DNA of 64,000 nt, from assembly GCF_020193655.1 (NCBI RefSeq), contig NZ_JADYVE010000009.1:62001-126000 (forward strand). Direction: 5' to 3'. Origin of the DNA: Ensifer sp. IC3342 (GTDB lineage: Bacteria; Pseudomonadota; Alphaproteobacteria; Rhizobiales; Rhizobiaceae). The notes under the pieces were generated by a model. That model was not told the DNA's origin. It saw only the letters and a list, made by a program, of their open reading frames with translations, and made no database searches. Shown here piece after piece: positions 1 through 9,639 of the stretch. Made by a program: the position numbers and the translations under genes. Each line of letters opens with the position of its first letter. The first letter of the stretch is position 1.

Positions 1-686
1 GCGCTAAAATGGCGCAGATCCGCCACCGCATTTTTGACGGTGCCTTCTTTGACGGTGCCGTCGTCCGGGTTGGGCCTGGCTTTGGTTTTGAACTCCTCAA
101 ACAGCGCCTCATCGTCCGCAGGGACTCCGCGTGTTCGGCCGGGCTGCTTGGCATGATCCACGCGGAATTTCGTTGAAAGGATCTCTTGTTGCATCGCCGA
201 GCCGGATGGCTTTTCGCTGCGACTCGCCCCAAACGCCTTTCGAACCCCTGACTTGATACTGTTCCACAGTTTGCGATGTTTGCTGCTCTTCGTCTCAATC
301 GCGGGCTGCTCTTGAGATGACAAGGTGTAGCGCGCGCTGCTGAACAGATCATCCCGCAAATTGGCCTGCGGTACTTGGGCCGCATCTCCAAAGTGAGCGC
401 GGGGGAGATCAACGCTGTGGCGCGTGCTGTTGAACGGGTTGTCTCTCAGCCGACAGTGTGGCGGCATCCGCATCGAACCGCCGAGATTGGCGCGCCGGAT
501 TCCTCCACCGCCCTCTGCGGGACTCTCATCAGGCGAACTAGACTTTGCGGAGCTCTCATCGGACGAATTGAGTTGCAACTCGTTCATCTGTTGTTCAAAG
601 CTAGCTTGCTGGCTCGTACTGCCCTGTTGCTGCCCCATCCGCGACTGTCGATAATACGCCTGCGCGAAAAGCAATTTGATGTTCAT
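1..686 (-). CDS. Probable type III effector, N-terminal part (runs off left edge)
   Basis: An open frame on the minus strand continues past base 1 and stays open up to an in-frame stop at 927-929. It was translated by hand. After a start near 686 (ATG; others at 851, 638 and 587) the protein is rich in Ser and Gln for about 60 residues, as type III secretion signals often are. A basic segment follows, then FEEFKTKARPNPDDGTVKEG and a segment ending NAVADLRHFSA. The last part resembles the integrase-SAM-like repeats that precede C48 protease domains in rhizobial NopD/Bel2-5-type effectors; that link is from memory of the family. A half-conserved tts box lies upstream. None of the candidate starts has a good ribosome binding site, so the start is uncertain. 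The catalytic part, if any, is outside the window. Confidence 0.5.
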   Translation of the reverse strand, partial: MNIKLLFAQAYYRQSRMGQQQGSTSQQASFEQQMNELQLNSSDESSAKSSSPDESPAEGGGGIRRANLGGSMRMPPHCRLRDNPFNSTRHSVDLPRAHFGDAAQVPQANLRDDLFSSARYTLSSQEQPAIETKSSKHRKLWNSIKSGVRKAFGASRSEKPSGSAMQQEILSTKFRVDHAKQPGRTRGVPADDEALFEEFKTKARPNPDDGTVKEGTVKNAVADLRHFS

Positions 687-914
687 TTTCTTTACGACGG
701 ATGGCGCCGCCGTCCAGGTATCGAGGTTCTTCCATGGCACCTTACATCCCCTTGCAAAGCTCGTATCTGGCGCACGGTAAGGTGACCTGAGTAAAAGCGG
801 CAGAGCCTTTGGCCGAGAATCCGGTTGTCGAAGCGAGAGATCAGCAGACATCAACCATCTGCCACAGCCGAGAACGCTGCCGCCCCTTCCGATTATTCCG
901 AGATCTTGTTGAGG

Positions 915-931
915 AGCTGACGAGTCTCAGA
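915..931 (-). promoter_or_regulatory. Half-conserved tts-box candidate
   Basis: Read on the minus strand this is TCTGAGACTCGTCAGCT. The right half (TCGTCAGCT) matches the TtsI-binding tts-box consensus TCAGCTTnTCGwCAGCT exactly; the left half matches poorly. It lies about 230 bases upstream of the effector start proposed at 686, a reasonable distance for tts boxes. Confidence 0.3.
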
Positions 932-1189
932 AAGTTTCAATTCGCAAATGGGCGACGTAGCAATCCGATCATAACTCAAAAAAGTCCTGGATCACGGGAA
1001 TTCTTCCACATGGTGAGTCCAACTCAATACAACCGCTGTAGCATCACCATCAATTCTCGATTGCGGGACATGGTGTAATTGCGCCGGATCCACTAATTGA
1101 ATTCGGGGAACGAACCCTTCTCATGCGCAGATATTCCGTGGACGAAAAACTCAGTCGGTCAACGTAGGTCTTTAGAATACCCGTAGCGC

Positions 1190-1345
1190 CGAAAATCCTG
1201 CCGCGCGAGCGCGTCGAGTATGACATTCCCGACGATCAGAAGTGTTGGTGCTTGCTATAGCGGCCATAGGCATCGCATGGGGGAGACCTTAGAAGCAACT
1301 TCGTATCGAGGTGAAGGCGAAGATCCTCAAGCGCTATTTGCCCGC
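1190..1345 (+). pseudogene. IS66-family TnpC transposase remnant
   Basis: In the plus frame the peptide LPRERVEYDIPDDQK followed by Cys codons resembles the segment of IS66 TnpC transposases just before their zinc-binding Cys cluster. After a frame change, QLRIEVKAKIL continues the same conserved stretch. Stops and frame changes show it is dead. The rest of 687-1641, apart from the tts half box, holds only short shadows and no gene I can support. Confidence 0.5.
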
Positions 1346-1641
1346 AAGTAGGCCCGTGATTTCGAAAAATCGCCAGCGATTGGGAATGGCATCTGGTCTG
1401 ATTAGGCAGTGGCGGTTTTGCGAAGTTGAAGGACAGCAGGTCATCGGATATCGGCATCTTCAATGCGCTGAGGCAGTTCTGTGAGGGCATGGCGCAACCG
1501 CCCAACGGCTCGACGCCACAGGCGCGACAGGTCAGCATCACGCTGGATGACGCCGCTGGCCCTCAGCCGTCGACAGCATCGCTGAACTGGTAGTTCACTG
1601 GTCATGGGAAAGGACCCGCAGTTCGCTCGTCGCCCCGATCT

Positions 1642-3183
1642 TCAGGTGCCGCCTTCTTGCTCGCTTGATCGCGCTTCAAGCTCTTTCAAAATCGAATGTT
1701 GAATTTTGCCCAACGCTGTTCGCGGCAATTCTCTGGTGAAAATGAACTCCCGCGGGACCTTGAACCGGGCGACCTGCGACTGTGCATACGCCGCCAGTGC
1801 TTCCGCTTCGATCCGTGCCCCCGCCCGCCTGATCACATAGGCGACCGGCACTTCGCCCCAGCGCGAATCCGGTCGACCGACGACAGCGCATTCCTCGACA
1901 TCGGGGTGCTCCCCGAGTACACGCTCGACTTCGGCCGGATAGATGTTTTCTCCGCCGGAAATGATGAGGTTCTTTTTGCGATCGCGGACCCAGAAATAAC
2001 CGTCGGTATCGCAGTGCCCGATATCGCCAGTGCGATACCAGCCGTCACGCAGTGCCTCGCGGGTGGCTTGTTGGTCGCCCCAATATTCACAGAAAACATT
2101 CGGGCCGCGCACTGCGATTTCGCCTAGAGCACCCGCGGGCAACTCCTTACCGGCGTCATCGATGATCATCGCCTCGCAGCATAGGCCCGTTAAGCCAGTG
2201 GACTCGCAGCGCGAGAGTTCACTCCCAAGCCTCGTATAGATGGCGATGGGACAAGTTTCTGTGGAGCCGTAGATCTGCAGGACCGGCACCCCACGCACGG
2301 TAACGCGTTCGATCAGAGCCTGAGACACGATCGTCGAGCCAGTCGAAATAGCCTTCAAGGAGGACAGGTCGGCGGTCCACCATTCAGCGTGGTCGGTCAA
2401 TGCTTGGATGGTTGTCGGCACCAATGCCGTAAGCGTTGGCCGGCGGTGCTCGAAAGCAGAAAGTGTCTCACCCGCCGCAAATCGGGAATGAATAGTGACT
2501 GTCGCACCATGGTGCAAAGCCGGAGTGGTCTGAATGTTGAGCCCACCCACGTGAAAGAATGGCAATACCGACAACACATGGTCTGCCGATGTCAGAGCAT
2601 GCATGTGCTGACTCATCACCCCATTCCAGAGCAATGCTTCCTGTCGGAGGACCGCGCCTTTCGGTCGCCCGGTAGTGCCAGAAGTGTAGACGATCATCAG
2701 CGGGCAGCTCAAGTCTGAATGTGGGTTCCGGCTATCGCCGCTGCCTTTGTCCAACAGGTTACCCCATGTGCTCCCGCGACGGGGCGCGAAGTCCAGGCCG
2801 ACGACTGAGGTGTCGGGCAGTGTGTGTGCCAGATACGGCAGTAGCGCGTTGAACTCTCGCTCGAGCACCAGGACCTTTGCTCCCGCATTGGACAAGATGA
2901 AGAGCTGCTCAGCCACCGCGAGCCGCCAATTCAAAGGCACGAAAATCGCGCCAAGGCGCGCGCAGGCATAGAGAAGAATCAGATAATCAGGCCGGTTCAG
3001 GCTGAGGATGGCGACGCGGTCGCCTTTAGTCACTCCGAGCTCGTTCTTCAGGACGCGTGCGGCTTGGGCGATGCGTAGGCTTAAAGCGGCGTAGCTCAAG
3101 GTCTCGCCCTTGAAATGAATTGCGGGTTTGTTCGGAGTAAACGCCGCATTGCGGTCAATGAGTGTGCAAAGATCCATTGTCAC
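1642..3183 (-). CDS. AMP-forming acyl-CoA synthetase (ANL family)
   Basis: It activates a carboxylic acid as acyl-AMP and transfers it to CoA. The ANL signatures are all present: the P-loop YTSGTTGRPKG near residue 170, YGSTE near 310, the YRTGDIG hinge motif near 385, and the C-terminal PRTALGKI motif carrying the adenylation lysine. The length (about 513 residues) is usual for fatty-acid, malonyl or aryl CoA ligases. The substrate cannot be read by eye. The frame opens with GTG at 3183, with ATG two codons later; a GAAGGGA motif lies just upstream of both. It is co-oriented with the MocR regulator, and the divergent operon encodes an acyl-CoA carboxylase, so the plausible role is to make the CoA thioester that the carboxylase uses. 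Confidence 0.85.
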   Translation of the reverse strand: MTMDLCTLIDRNAAFTPNKPAIHFKGETLSYAALSLRIAQAARVLKNELGVTKGDRVAILSLNRPDYLILLYACARLGAIFVPLNWRLAVAEQLFILSNAGAKVLVLEREFNALLPYLAHTLPDTSVVGLDFAPRRGSTWGNLLDKGSGDSRNPHSDLSCPLMIVYTSGTTGRPKGAVLRQEALLWNGVMSQHMHALTSADHVLSVLPFFHVGGLNIQTTPALHHGATVTIHSRFAAGETLSAFEHRRPTLTALVPTTIQALTDHAEWWTADLSSLKAISTGSTIVSQALIERVTVRGVPVLQIYGSTETCPIAIYTRLGSELSRCESTGLTGLCCEAMIIDDAGKELPAGALGEIAVRGPNVFCEYWGDQQATREALRDGWYRTGDIGHCDTDGYFWVRDRKKNLIISGGENIYPAEVERVLGEHPDVEECAVVGRPDSRWGEVPVAYVIRRAGARIEAEALAAYAQSQVARFKVPREFIFTRELPRTALGKIQHSILKELEARSSEQEGGT

Positions 3184-3426
3184 TTAATCCCTTCTGTCTG
3201 AAGCCGCATGAGACTTTTCCCGACCGGGCAAACGCCATGCGACCTTTTGAGCGATTGAGGTACGGGTGATTCTTCAGCTTTGGCTGGGCTGCAACTCCTC
3301 AATGTGGGCCGTTAGTGCGCTCAATTGAGATGCAGTTTTGTGCACGAGACGTTTGTGGTCAGCCAGACACGGGAGCGAAATGAAACGAAGCTCAAGCATG
3401 CAGACGCCCATTTGTCTGGGCCGGCA

Positions 3427-4872
3427 CTACGCATTTATGTTCCCCCCGAGGTCTTCTGCCGAGGCCTTCGTCGCCTGCCCCAGTTGAACATGCAGGGCGG
3501 CGATCTCCTTTAATGCCCCGCTGAGTTCGTCGCGGGTGGGCCCACCCAAGCAAAGACGAATGCCGCTTCGATCATTTCCGGCGGACAGAGAGACAGCAGG
3601 ATCGGTGACGATTATTCCGCGTTGGCGGGCTGCGTTGGCAAGCGCGACCGCCGCAGAGTTGCCCATCGACAGAAACATGTGGAACCCGCTGCCGATCCAC
3701 GCATCGCCTATCGAGGCGAAGATCGAAGCTGCTAGCTTGTTTCGAACAATGGCTTCCGCGCTCGCGGTTTTCGAGATATGTGATGCCACCCCATCCGCTA
3801 TCCATTTGTGGATGACAAGCCTGGATATTGGAGAGTCAGTCGCACCGTGTGCACGGAGCACGCGCACCAGATTATCCAGCTGATGAGACGGAGCAATCAG
3901 AACACCAAGGCGCAGCCCTGGTGTGAGCAGCTTGGCAAAGCTGTTTATGTAATAGGTTCGTTCAGGCGCCAGATCGAGAAAGCAAATGCGATCACGTGCA
4001 GCGAAGGCTGCGTACACGTCGTCTTCGATTATCAATATATCTTCGCGCTTGCAAAGCGCGGCAAGGTCCTTGATCCGTGACCGAGACATCGTCTTGCCGG
4101 TTGGATTCTGCGCAGTCGGATTGGTGAACAACACGAGGCGCTTCTTTCTCGAAGCGACCTCGCATGCGATCCGCCCGAGGGCGTCTGGTAGGAGGCCTTC
4201 TCGATCAGCCTCAATTCCGACCAATTCAATGCCGAGCAAATGTGCAATCTTCACGAGCCCCGGAAACGGCAACTCGTCAGTACCTAAGCAAATATTCGGT
4301 GCGACCAATGCGGTCAGCACCGTCGAGAGCGCATGTTGACCGCCATTGCAAAAGATCATGCGTTCGGCGTCGGCCGAGGTGCAATAGTGCTGAAGCCATC
4401 CAGCAATGGCCATACGATGATCTAGGGTTCCCTTCGGAAAATTACATGCTCCGAAGGAGTCTGCATCAATGGTCGTCGCAAGCGAGGCCAACGTCCCGCT
4501 CAGCAATTGTTCCGAAATGACATTCGGAGGCACGTTTAAGCTCAGATCGACCATCTTTCTGGTGGTCAGGATTTTGTTCGTCGCGAACATTCCACGTCCA
4601 TGGAAAGATGAGGCAAGGCCTTGGCGCGCCAAGAGCCCATAGGCCTTTGTCACCGTGCCCAACCCCACTCCCAGTCGGTAGCTCAGGTCCCGCTGCGCCG
4701 GCAGGCGGGATCCGGGAGCGATTTTGCCGTTTACGAGGTCCTCCGCGATTGCGGCCGCCAGCCGTTGGTACGCTGGCTCATCGCCGGGTGCGATCCAAGG
4801 CTGCCAAGGTGATTTCATCAGCATGCAGATATCCAAAAAAGTGTCACGCAACACAATAAGTGTGGCGTCCAT
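3427..4872 (-). CDS. MocR/PdxR-type regulator: GntR-family HTH fused to aminotransferase fold
   Basis: The N-terminus carries a GntR winged helix (YQRLAAAIAEDLVNGKIAPG, then LPAQRDLSYRLGVGLGTVTKAY). A fold-type I aminotransferase domain with the segment LFTNPTAQNPTG follows, and a Lys in the segment YYINSFAKLLTPGLRLG is the expected PLP site. Such proteins act as dimeric, PLP- or ligand-responsive transcription factors. Start 4872 was chosen because GGAAG sits 5-6 bases upstream; an in-frame start at 4935 and later Met codons at 4824 and 4818 are alternatives. Being divergent from the carboxylase operon, it probably controls that operon and perhaps the CoA ligase behind it. Confidence 0.85.
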   Translation of the reverse strand: MDATLIVLRDTFLDICMLMKSPWQPWIAPGDEPAYQRLAAAIAEDLVNGKIAPGSRLPAQRDLSYRLGVGLGTVTKAYGLLARQGLASSFHGRGMFATNKILTTRKMVDLSLNVPPNVISEQLLSGTLASLATTIDADSFGACNFPKGTLDHRMAIAGWLQHYCTSADAERMIFCNGGQHALSTVLTALVAPNICLGTDELPFPGLVKIAHLLGIELVGIEADREGLLPDALGRIACEVASRKKRLVLFTNPTAQNPTGKTMSRSRIKDLAALCKREDILIIEDDVYAAFAARDRICFLDLAPERTYYINSFAKLLTPGLRLGVLIAPSHQLDNLVRVLRAHGATDSPISRLVIHKWIADGVASHISKTASAEAIVRNKLAASIFASIGDAWIGSGFHMFLSMGNSAAVALANAARQRGIIVTDPAVSLSAGNDRSGIRLCLGGPTRDELSGALKEIAALHVQLGQATKASAEDLGGNINA

Positions 4873-5014
4873 AGTGTCTTCCGGTGTAGATTCCGCACTT
4901 TCTTGCCAAGTAACGGAGAGAAGGATGTAGATCATAAGTGAACCATACAGTATCTCGTGCAGTGTGGGCGGAGAAACGACGCCACGTCAAGCATGAATTG
5001 ACAATGCTCAAGAC

Positions 5015-5027
5015 CGTATTCAATACG
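5015..5027. promoter_or_regulatory. 13-bp palindrome in the divergent regulator/carboxylase intergenic region
   Basis: CGTATTCAATACG is a perfect inverted repeat around a single central base, in an AT-rich stretch between the MocR-type gene and the carboxylase operon. It is a candidate operator. The rest of 4873-5505 shows no recognisable gene; the open frames in 5036-5500 are GC-skewed shadows. Confidence 0.3.
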
Positions 5028-5505
5028 AGAATTTCTTAATTCGCTGAACTAATCCTAAATAAATAAATGACCTGAAGTGGCGATGGTGGTGTGACATTGG
5101 GAGTGAAAGTGAAATCGACCCGCTTTCGATGTCTGGGGCTACCCCGCTCGGAGAAGATTCCAGCCATGCAAAACGTATCCGAGACGCACCCATGGAACAG
5201 GCGCGCTGCGTCTCTACGGTCCGCCCGCCACCCATCGAGCATTACGACCAACCGCATTGTGTCACGCCAAGTGGGCTTCTATGCAAAGGCTAAACGAGTC
5301 ACCGGCGCTCCTCAGGGATCACGGCCGGCTCCGGTTTGCTGCGGAGACGCTACTTCGCCCATCAGGGCATCGACCACAAGGAGCCTGTCAATTTTGAATG
5401 CGTTCCGTAGGATATTGCAGGCGGCAAGACGGGAAATTGGGCCGGCACAAAGCGCCCGCAAAAAATGGGGAAGCCGAATCTCAGCCCCGTTAGAGAAATA
5501 ATCGA

Positions 5506-6984
5506 ATGCAAAAACTACCCTTTAATACTGTTCTGATCGCAAATAGAGGCGAGATTGCAGTACGCATCATCAAGACCCTGCGCGAGCTGGAACTGCGCTC
5601 CGCAATCGTTTGCCACGAACTCGATGCGGGAGCGCCGGCGGTTTCGATGGCCGACATGGCCATTGCCGTAAGCGGTCGCACGCCAGTTTCGGCCTATCTT
5701 GATACCGCACAAATCATCGCTGCCGCGCGCGAGGCGAATGTCGGGGCGATTCACCCAGGCTATGGATTCCTGTCAGAGAATGCGGAGTTCGCGAGGACTG
5801 TGGTCGAGTCTGGGTTCGCCTTCGTCGGGCCCACTCCTGAGAGCATCCAACTAATGGGCGACAAGATCCGGGCCCGCAACTTCGTTCAGCGGAACGGATT
5901 TCCAGTCGTGCCTTCGGCGATCGAAGAAGATGACCCTGCAACGTTCATCCTCAGGGCGCGATCCATTGGAGCGCCTTTGCTGGTAAAAGCATCGGCCGGC
6001 GGCGGCGGCAAGGGCATGCGGATCGTCCGCGACCTCGATACCTTGGAGCAAGCCATCGCGCAGGCACGCAGTGAGGCGCAGCGCTACTTCAGGGATGGTC
6101 GGCTCTACATCGAACGATACATCGAAAAGCCGCGGCACATCGAAGTGCAGGTGCTCGGCGATTCCTTCGGAAACGTTGTTCATTTGTTCGAGCGGGAATG
6201 CTCGGTGCAGCGCAGATTTCAGAAGGTCATAGAGGAGGCGCCCGCGTCAGCGCTTCCCCTGGGGTTGCGCGAGAGAATCTGTGAAACTGCCGTGGACATC
6301 TGTCGAGCCGCTAACTATCGAAACGCAGGCACGGTGGAATTCATCGTTGATGGAGAAGAGTTCTATTTCCTCGAGATGAATACGCGCCTGCAGGTAGAGC
6401 ATCCCGTTACCGAAATGATCACTGGCATCGATATTGTTGCCGAACAACTCTATGTCGCCGCAGGTCAAGAGCTTAGATTTTCGCAGCAAGACATCGTGTC
6501 GACAGGACACGCAATCGAAGCCAGGGTGTATGCTGAAGCTCCTGCACGCGACTTTGCTCCCACGACGGGGAAGATACTGGTGCTCGACTATCCCGGCGGT
6601 CCAGGCCTACGGATCGACATTGGCATCTCTCAAGGTCAGCAGATAACGATAGCCTTCGATTCCCTGTTGGCAAAGGTGATCGTACATTCGCGCACGCGTG
6701 ATGGGGCTGCGCTAAAGATCGCACGTGCGATGCAGGGGTTGGTGCTCCTCGGCTGCGAAACTAACGCGAGCTTTCTCGCGCGAGTCCTTGCCGACGAGCA
6801 ATTTCTAAGCGGACAGGTCCATACTGGATATCTCGACGAAAATCCGCAGCTGGCCGCTGGCGAATCTGCATGCGACCTGTCGACGTTCTTGGCAGCCGCG
6901 GCTCTCCTGACGAGACCAGTTCACGAGGCGGCAGATGCCGTACCCGAGCTTCACGCCTCCCTGGGCCGTTGGAGAAACGCGTGA
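5506..6984 (+). CDS. Biotin carboxylase subunit of an acyl-CoA carboxylase
   Basis: ATP-dependent carboxylation of protein-bound biotin. The N-terminal domain opens with VLIANRGEIAVRI; the ATP-grasp glycine-rich loop KASAGGGGKGMRIV lies near residue 160; the EMNTRLQVEHPVTE active-site signature lies near 290; and a C-terminal biotin-carboxylase domain follows. At 492 residues it is a stand-alone BC subunit like AccC, not the longer fused alpha chain. It overlaps the following carrier gene by four bases (GTGA), so translation is probably coupled. The first start after the long leader, ATG 5506, fits the conserved N-terminus. Confidence 0.93.
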   Translation: MQKLPFNTVLIANRGEIAVRIIKTLRELELRSAIVCHELDAGAPAVSMADMAIAVSGRTPVSAYLDTAQIIAAAREANVGAIHPGYGFLSENAEFARTVVESGFAFVGPTPESIQLMGDKIRARNFVQRNGFPVVPSAIEEDDPATFILRARSIGAPLLVKASAGGGGKGMRIVRDLDTLEQAIAQARSEAQRYFRDGRLYIERYIEKPRHIEVQVLGDSFGNVVHLFERECSVQRRFQKVIEEAPASALPLGLRERICETAVDICRAANYRNAGTVEFIVDGEEFYFLEMNTRLQVEHPVTEMITGIDIVAEQLYVAAGQELRFSQQDIVSTGHAIEARVYAEAPARDFAPTTGKILVLDYPGGPGLRIDIGISQGQQITIAFDSLLAKVIVHSRTRDGAALKIARAMQGLVLLGCETNASFLARVLADEQFLSGQVHTGYLDENPQLAAGESACDLSTFLAAAALLTRPVHEAADAVPELHASLGRWRNA

Positions 6985-7481
6985 ACCACCTTTTCGAGCA
7001 TGAAGGTGTAGATTATCAGTTGTGGCTTTCGCGCTGTCAGCAGGGATACCGCCTGCATTTGGGCAACGAAGTACTCGCAGTCGACTTCTCCCACCAGGGC
7101 GACGGCAGAGGTCTTCTTACCATTACCGGCGCAAGCGAGCCGGTCAGGTTCGCTATCGATGGTGACATAATTCATCTGCATATTCGCGGTCGCACGCGCA
7201 TTCTGCGCTACCGAGACCCGTTGTCAGCGCATGCTCTCGTGAAAAAGGATGCAGGTCACCTCATGGCGCGCGCACCAATGCCGGGTGTCGTGGTTAAAAC
7301 GTCGGTTATGCCCGGCGAAGCGGTTTCCACAGGCACCGCCCTGATGGTTATCGAGAGCATGAAACTGGAAAGCGTCATACGCTCCCCCCAGGAGGGCGTG
7401 GTCGACCGAATTCACTTCAATGAAGGCGAGTGCTTCGAGCACGACGCGGTGTTGGTTACGATCACACAGGAAGGGCATTGA
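6981..7481 (+). CDS. Biotin carboxyl carrier protein of the acyl-CoA carboxylase
   Basis: A small protein of about 166 residues ending in a biotinyl-lipoyl domain with the biotin-attachment motif VIESMKLES. The Lys carries the biotin that shuttles CO2 from the upstream subunit to the carboxyltransferase. I chose the GTG at 6981, which overlaps the upstream stop and has GGAG ten bases before it; an in-frame ATG at 6870 would add an unlikely 37-residue tail inside the preceding gene. The separate BC and BCCP genes differ from the fused alpha subunit usual in 3-methylcrotonyl- and propionyl-CoA carboxylases. Confidence 0.9.
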   Translation: MNHLFEHEGVDYQLWLSRCQQGYRLHLGNEVLAVDFSHQGDGRGLLTITGASEPVRFAIDGDIIHLHIRGRTRILRYRDPLSAHALVKKDAGHLMARAPMPGVVVKTSVMPGEAVSTGTALMVIESMKLESVIRSPQEGVVDRIHFNEGECFEHDAVLVTITQEGH

Positions 7482-7482
7482 G

Positions 7483-9090
7483 ATGCAGCGGCTCGCGTCT
7501 CTTATTGATGTGAACTCGCAAGAATTTCGCCTCAACGAGCACCACAACAGACGACTTGTGACCGAATTTAAGGAGCGCCAGCGTGCGGTCCGTTTCGATC
7601 GTCCCGAGCGCGACCGCGAGCGCCTGCGGCGGCAAAACAAGCTTTTTGTTCGTGACCGGGTCGAGGCTTTGCTCGATCCAGAAACTCCTTTCCTCGAACT
7701 TTCGACACTGGCTGCGAACGAGGCTTACGACGGGGGGGTGCCAAGCGCAGCGCAAGTCGTCGGCATCGGCATCGTCGCGGGACGCGAGGTGATAGTTCAC
7801 GCAGATGACTCGAGCGTGAAGGGTGGAGCATGGTATCCGCTGTCGGTCAAGAAGATCGTCCGATCCTTGGATATAGCAATCGAAAATCGCCTGCCAGTCG
7901 TTCATCTTTGCGACTGTGGCGGTGGATTTCTGCCTATGCAGGCGGAGTTCTTCGCGGATCGCCACCACGCGGGCAGAATCTTCCGCAACCAATCCATTCT
8001 CTCGAAGATGGGCGTACCGCAGGTCGCCATCGTGATGGGACATTGCATAGCGGGAGGGGCCTACGTCCCTGCGCTCAGCGATTACAACATAATCGTCCAG
8101 GAAAGCGGAGCGATATTTCTCGGCGGCCCATCGATTGTTAAAGTCGCGACTGGCCAGCACGTGTCTGTCGACGACCTCGGCGGCGCTGACATGCAAACCA
8201 GTGTATCGGGAACGGCCGACTATCTCGCGGACTCTGAGATGCACGCGATCGCGATCGCCCGCGACATAGTCGCCCGGTTCAGTCGTCCAGAAAAAACCTC
8301 GCTCGATAGAGTCGCTCCGGAGCCGCCTGCCTATGATGCGTCGGAACTATACGGCATCATTCCAAGAGATGCTCGAATGCACTTTGATATGCGGGAGATT
8401 CTCGCGCGCTTGGTCGATGGCAGCAGGTTCCATGAATACCAGCCCCGCTACGGCCGATCTCTGGTGTGCGGGTTTGCGCGCCTTCATGGATACCAAATCG
8501 GTGTTCTGGCGAATAATGGCGTGCTGTTCGACGACAGTGCGCTCAAGGGCGCTCACTTCATCCAATTGTGCGATACGAATCGGACGCCCCTGTTATTCTT
8601 GCAGAACATCACCGGCTTCATGGTCGGCAGTGAATATGAGCGGCGTGGCATCACCAAAAATGGCGCCAAGCTACTCATGGCTGTGTCCGGAGCGGCGGTG
8701 CCCAAATTTACGGTCATATGTAGCCATTCTCACGGTGCGGGAAACTTCGCTATGGCAGGGCGCGCTTTCGATCCGCGTGTTTTGTTCAGTTGGCCGCAGG
8801 CTCAGATTTCAGCCATGGGTGCCGATCAAGCGACGCGAGTGCTAACGGATGTCAAGGCGAAGCAACTGGCGGTCGACGGTAAGCAGTTGTCGGCGCAGGA
8901 GTACGAGACCACCAGACAGTCGATCTTGGAAGAGTATCGGGAGCGGTCAAGCGCATATTACGCAACGTCCGAGATTTGGGATGACGGGATTCTTGATCCT
9001 GTCGACACCAGAAACGCGCTCGCAATCGCCGTAAGTGCTTCGCTCAATGCTCCCATCGAGACGCCGCGTTATGGCATTTTTAGGATGTAG
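7483..9090 (+). CDS. Acyl-CoA carboxylase carboxyltransferase (MCC-beta type)
   Basis: It transfers CO2 from carboxybiotin to an acyl-CoA. The roughly 535-residue protein has both crotonase-like halves: AIVMGHCIAGGAYVPALSDY in the N half, and FLQNITGFMVGSEYERRGI followed by SHGAGNFAMAGRAFDP in the C half. These patterns match the 3-methylcrotonyl/geranyl-CoA carboxylase beta chain better than the acetyl-CoA enzyme. ATG 7483 follows the carrier stop by one base; a longer in-frame start at 7420 lies within the carrier gene. No isovaleryl-CoA dehydrogenase or methylglutaconyl hydratase is nearby, so leucine catabolism is not indicated. The true substrate is unknown. Confidence 0.9.
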   Translation: MQRLASLIDVNSQEFRLNEHHNRRLVTEFKERQRAVRFDRPERDRERLRRQNKLFVRDRVEALLDPETPFLELSTLAANEAYDGGVPSAAQVVGIGIVAGREVIVHADDSSVKGGAWYPLSVKKIVRSLDIAIENRLPVVHLCDCGGGFLPMQAEFFADRHHAGRIFRNQSILSKMGVPQVAIVMGHCIAGGAYVPALSDYNIIVQESGAIFLGGPSIVKVATGQHVSVDDLGGADMQTSVSGTADYLADSEMHAIAIARDIVARFSRPEKTSLDRVAPEPPAYDASELYGIIPRDARMHFDMREILARLVDGSRFHEYQPRYGRSLVCGFARLHGYQIGVLANNGVLFDDSALKGAHFIQLCDTNRTPLLFLQNITGFMVGSEYERRGITKNGAKLLMAVSGAAVPKFTVICSHSHGAGNFAMAGRAFDPRVLFSWPQAQISAMGADQATRVLTDVKAKQLAVDGKQLSAQEYETTRQSILEEYRERSSAYYATSEIWDDGILDPVDTRNALAIAVSASLNAPIETPRYGIFRM

Positions 9091-9107
9091 CGGTTCCAAA
9101 TTTCTGA

Positions 9108-9630
9108 GTGTCGGTGGTAAACCGGCTCACAGATTATGGCTATGACCTGCATGTCGGAGGGCTGGCCGCCTTGTCGCTCAGTGGCCATGCTCGCTACCTG
9201 CCCGCGGGCAGCAGAGAAAACCGTCTATCTCTATTCGGAAAAAGCACCAAGCTGTTTGACCCATTGCCGCTGACGGCGCGGCTCTTCATACGGCAGCACG
9301 CGGCTCTTCGATAAAGCAAGTCTGGGGGTCAACGATACCGACGTAACCTCAGCGTGGACAGCAACCTGGCGTTCAGCCCATGGAATGGCCTCTAAAAGCC
9401 GCCAGCGATGAACGCGCGATCCTCGGAGCGCTTGATGAATTGCCCCCGATAACGACATTCGAGAGCCTTAGATATCTGAGACCGCATCGCCTGACCGCTT
9501 TGCTAAAGGCTGCCGGAAGGTTCAGGTCAAAAAGCTCTTCTTTGTTTTCGCGGACAAGCACGCTCGCGCCTGGCGAAAGCACATCAACGCGTCGCAGGTG
9601 GACCTGAGGGAAAGCGAATAACCACAGCAA
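9108..9630 (+). pseudogene. Type IV antitoxin (AbiEi-like) remnant
   Basis: DYGYDLHVGGLAALSLSG followed by RYLPAGSRENRLSLFGKS matches the core of AbiEi-like transcriptional antitoxins. Beyond a stop and frame changes the same pattern continues: RAILGALDELP, then VKKLFFVFADKHARAWRKHI. The gene is therefore broken by at least two frameshifts. No AbiEii-type nucleotidyltransferase toxin lies beside it. Confidence 0.6.
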
Positions 9631-9639
9631 CACGGTCGG

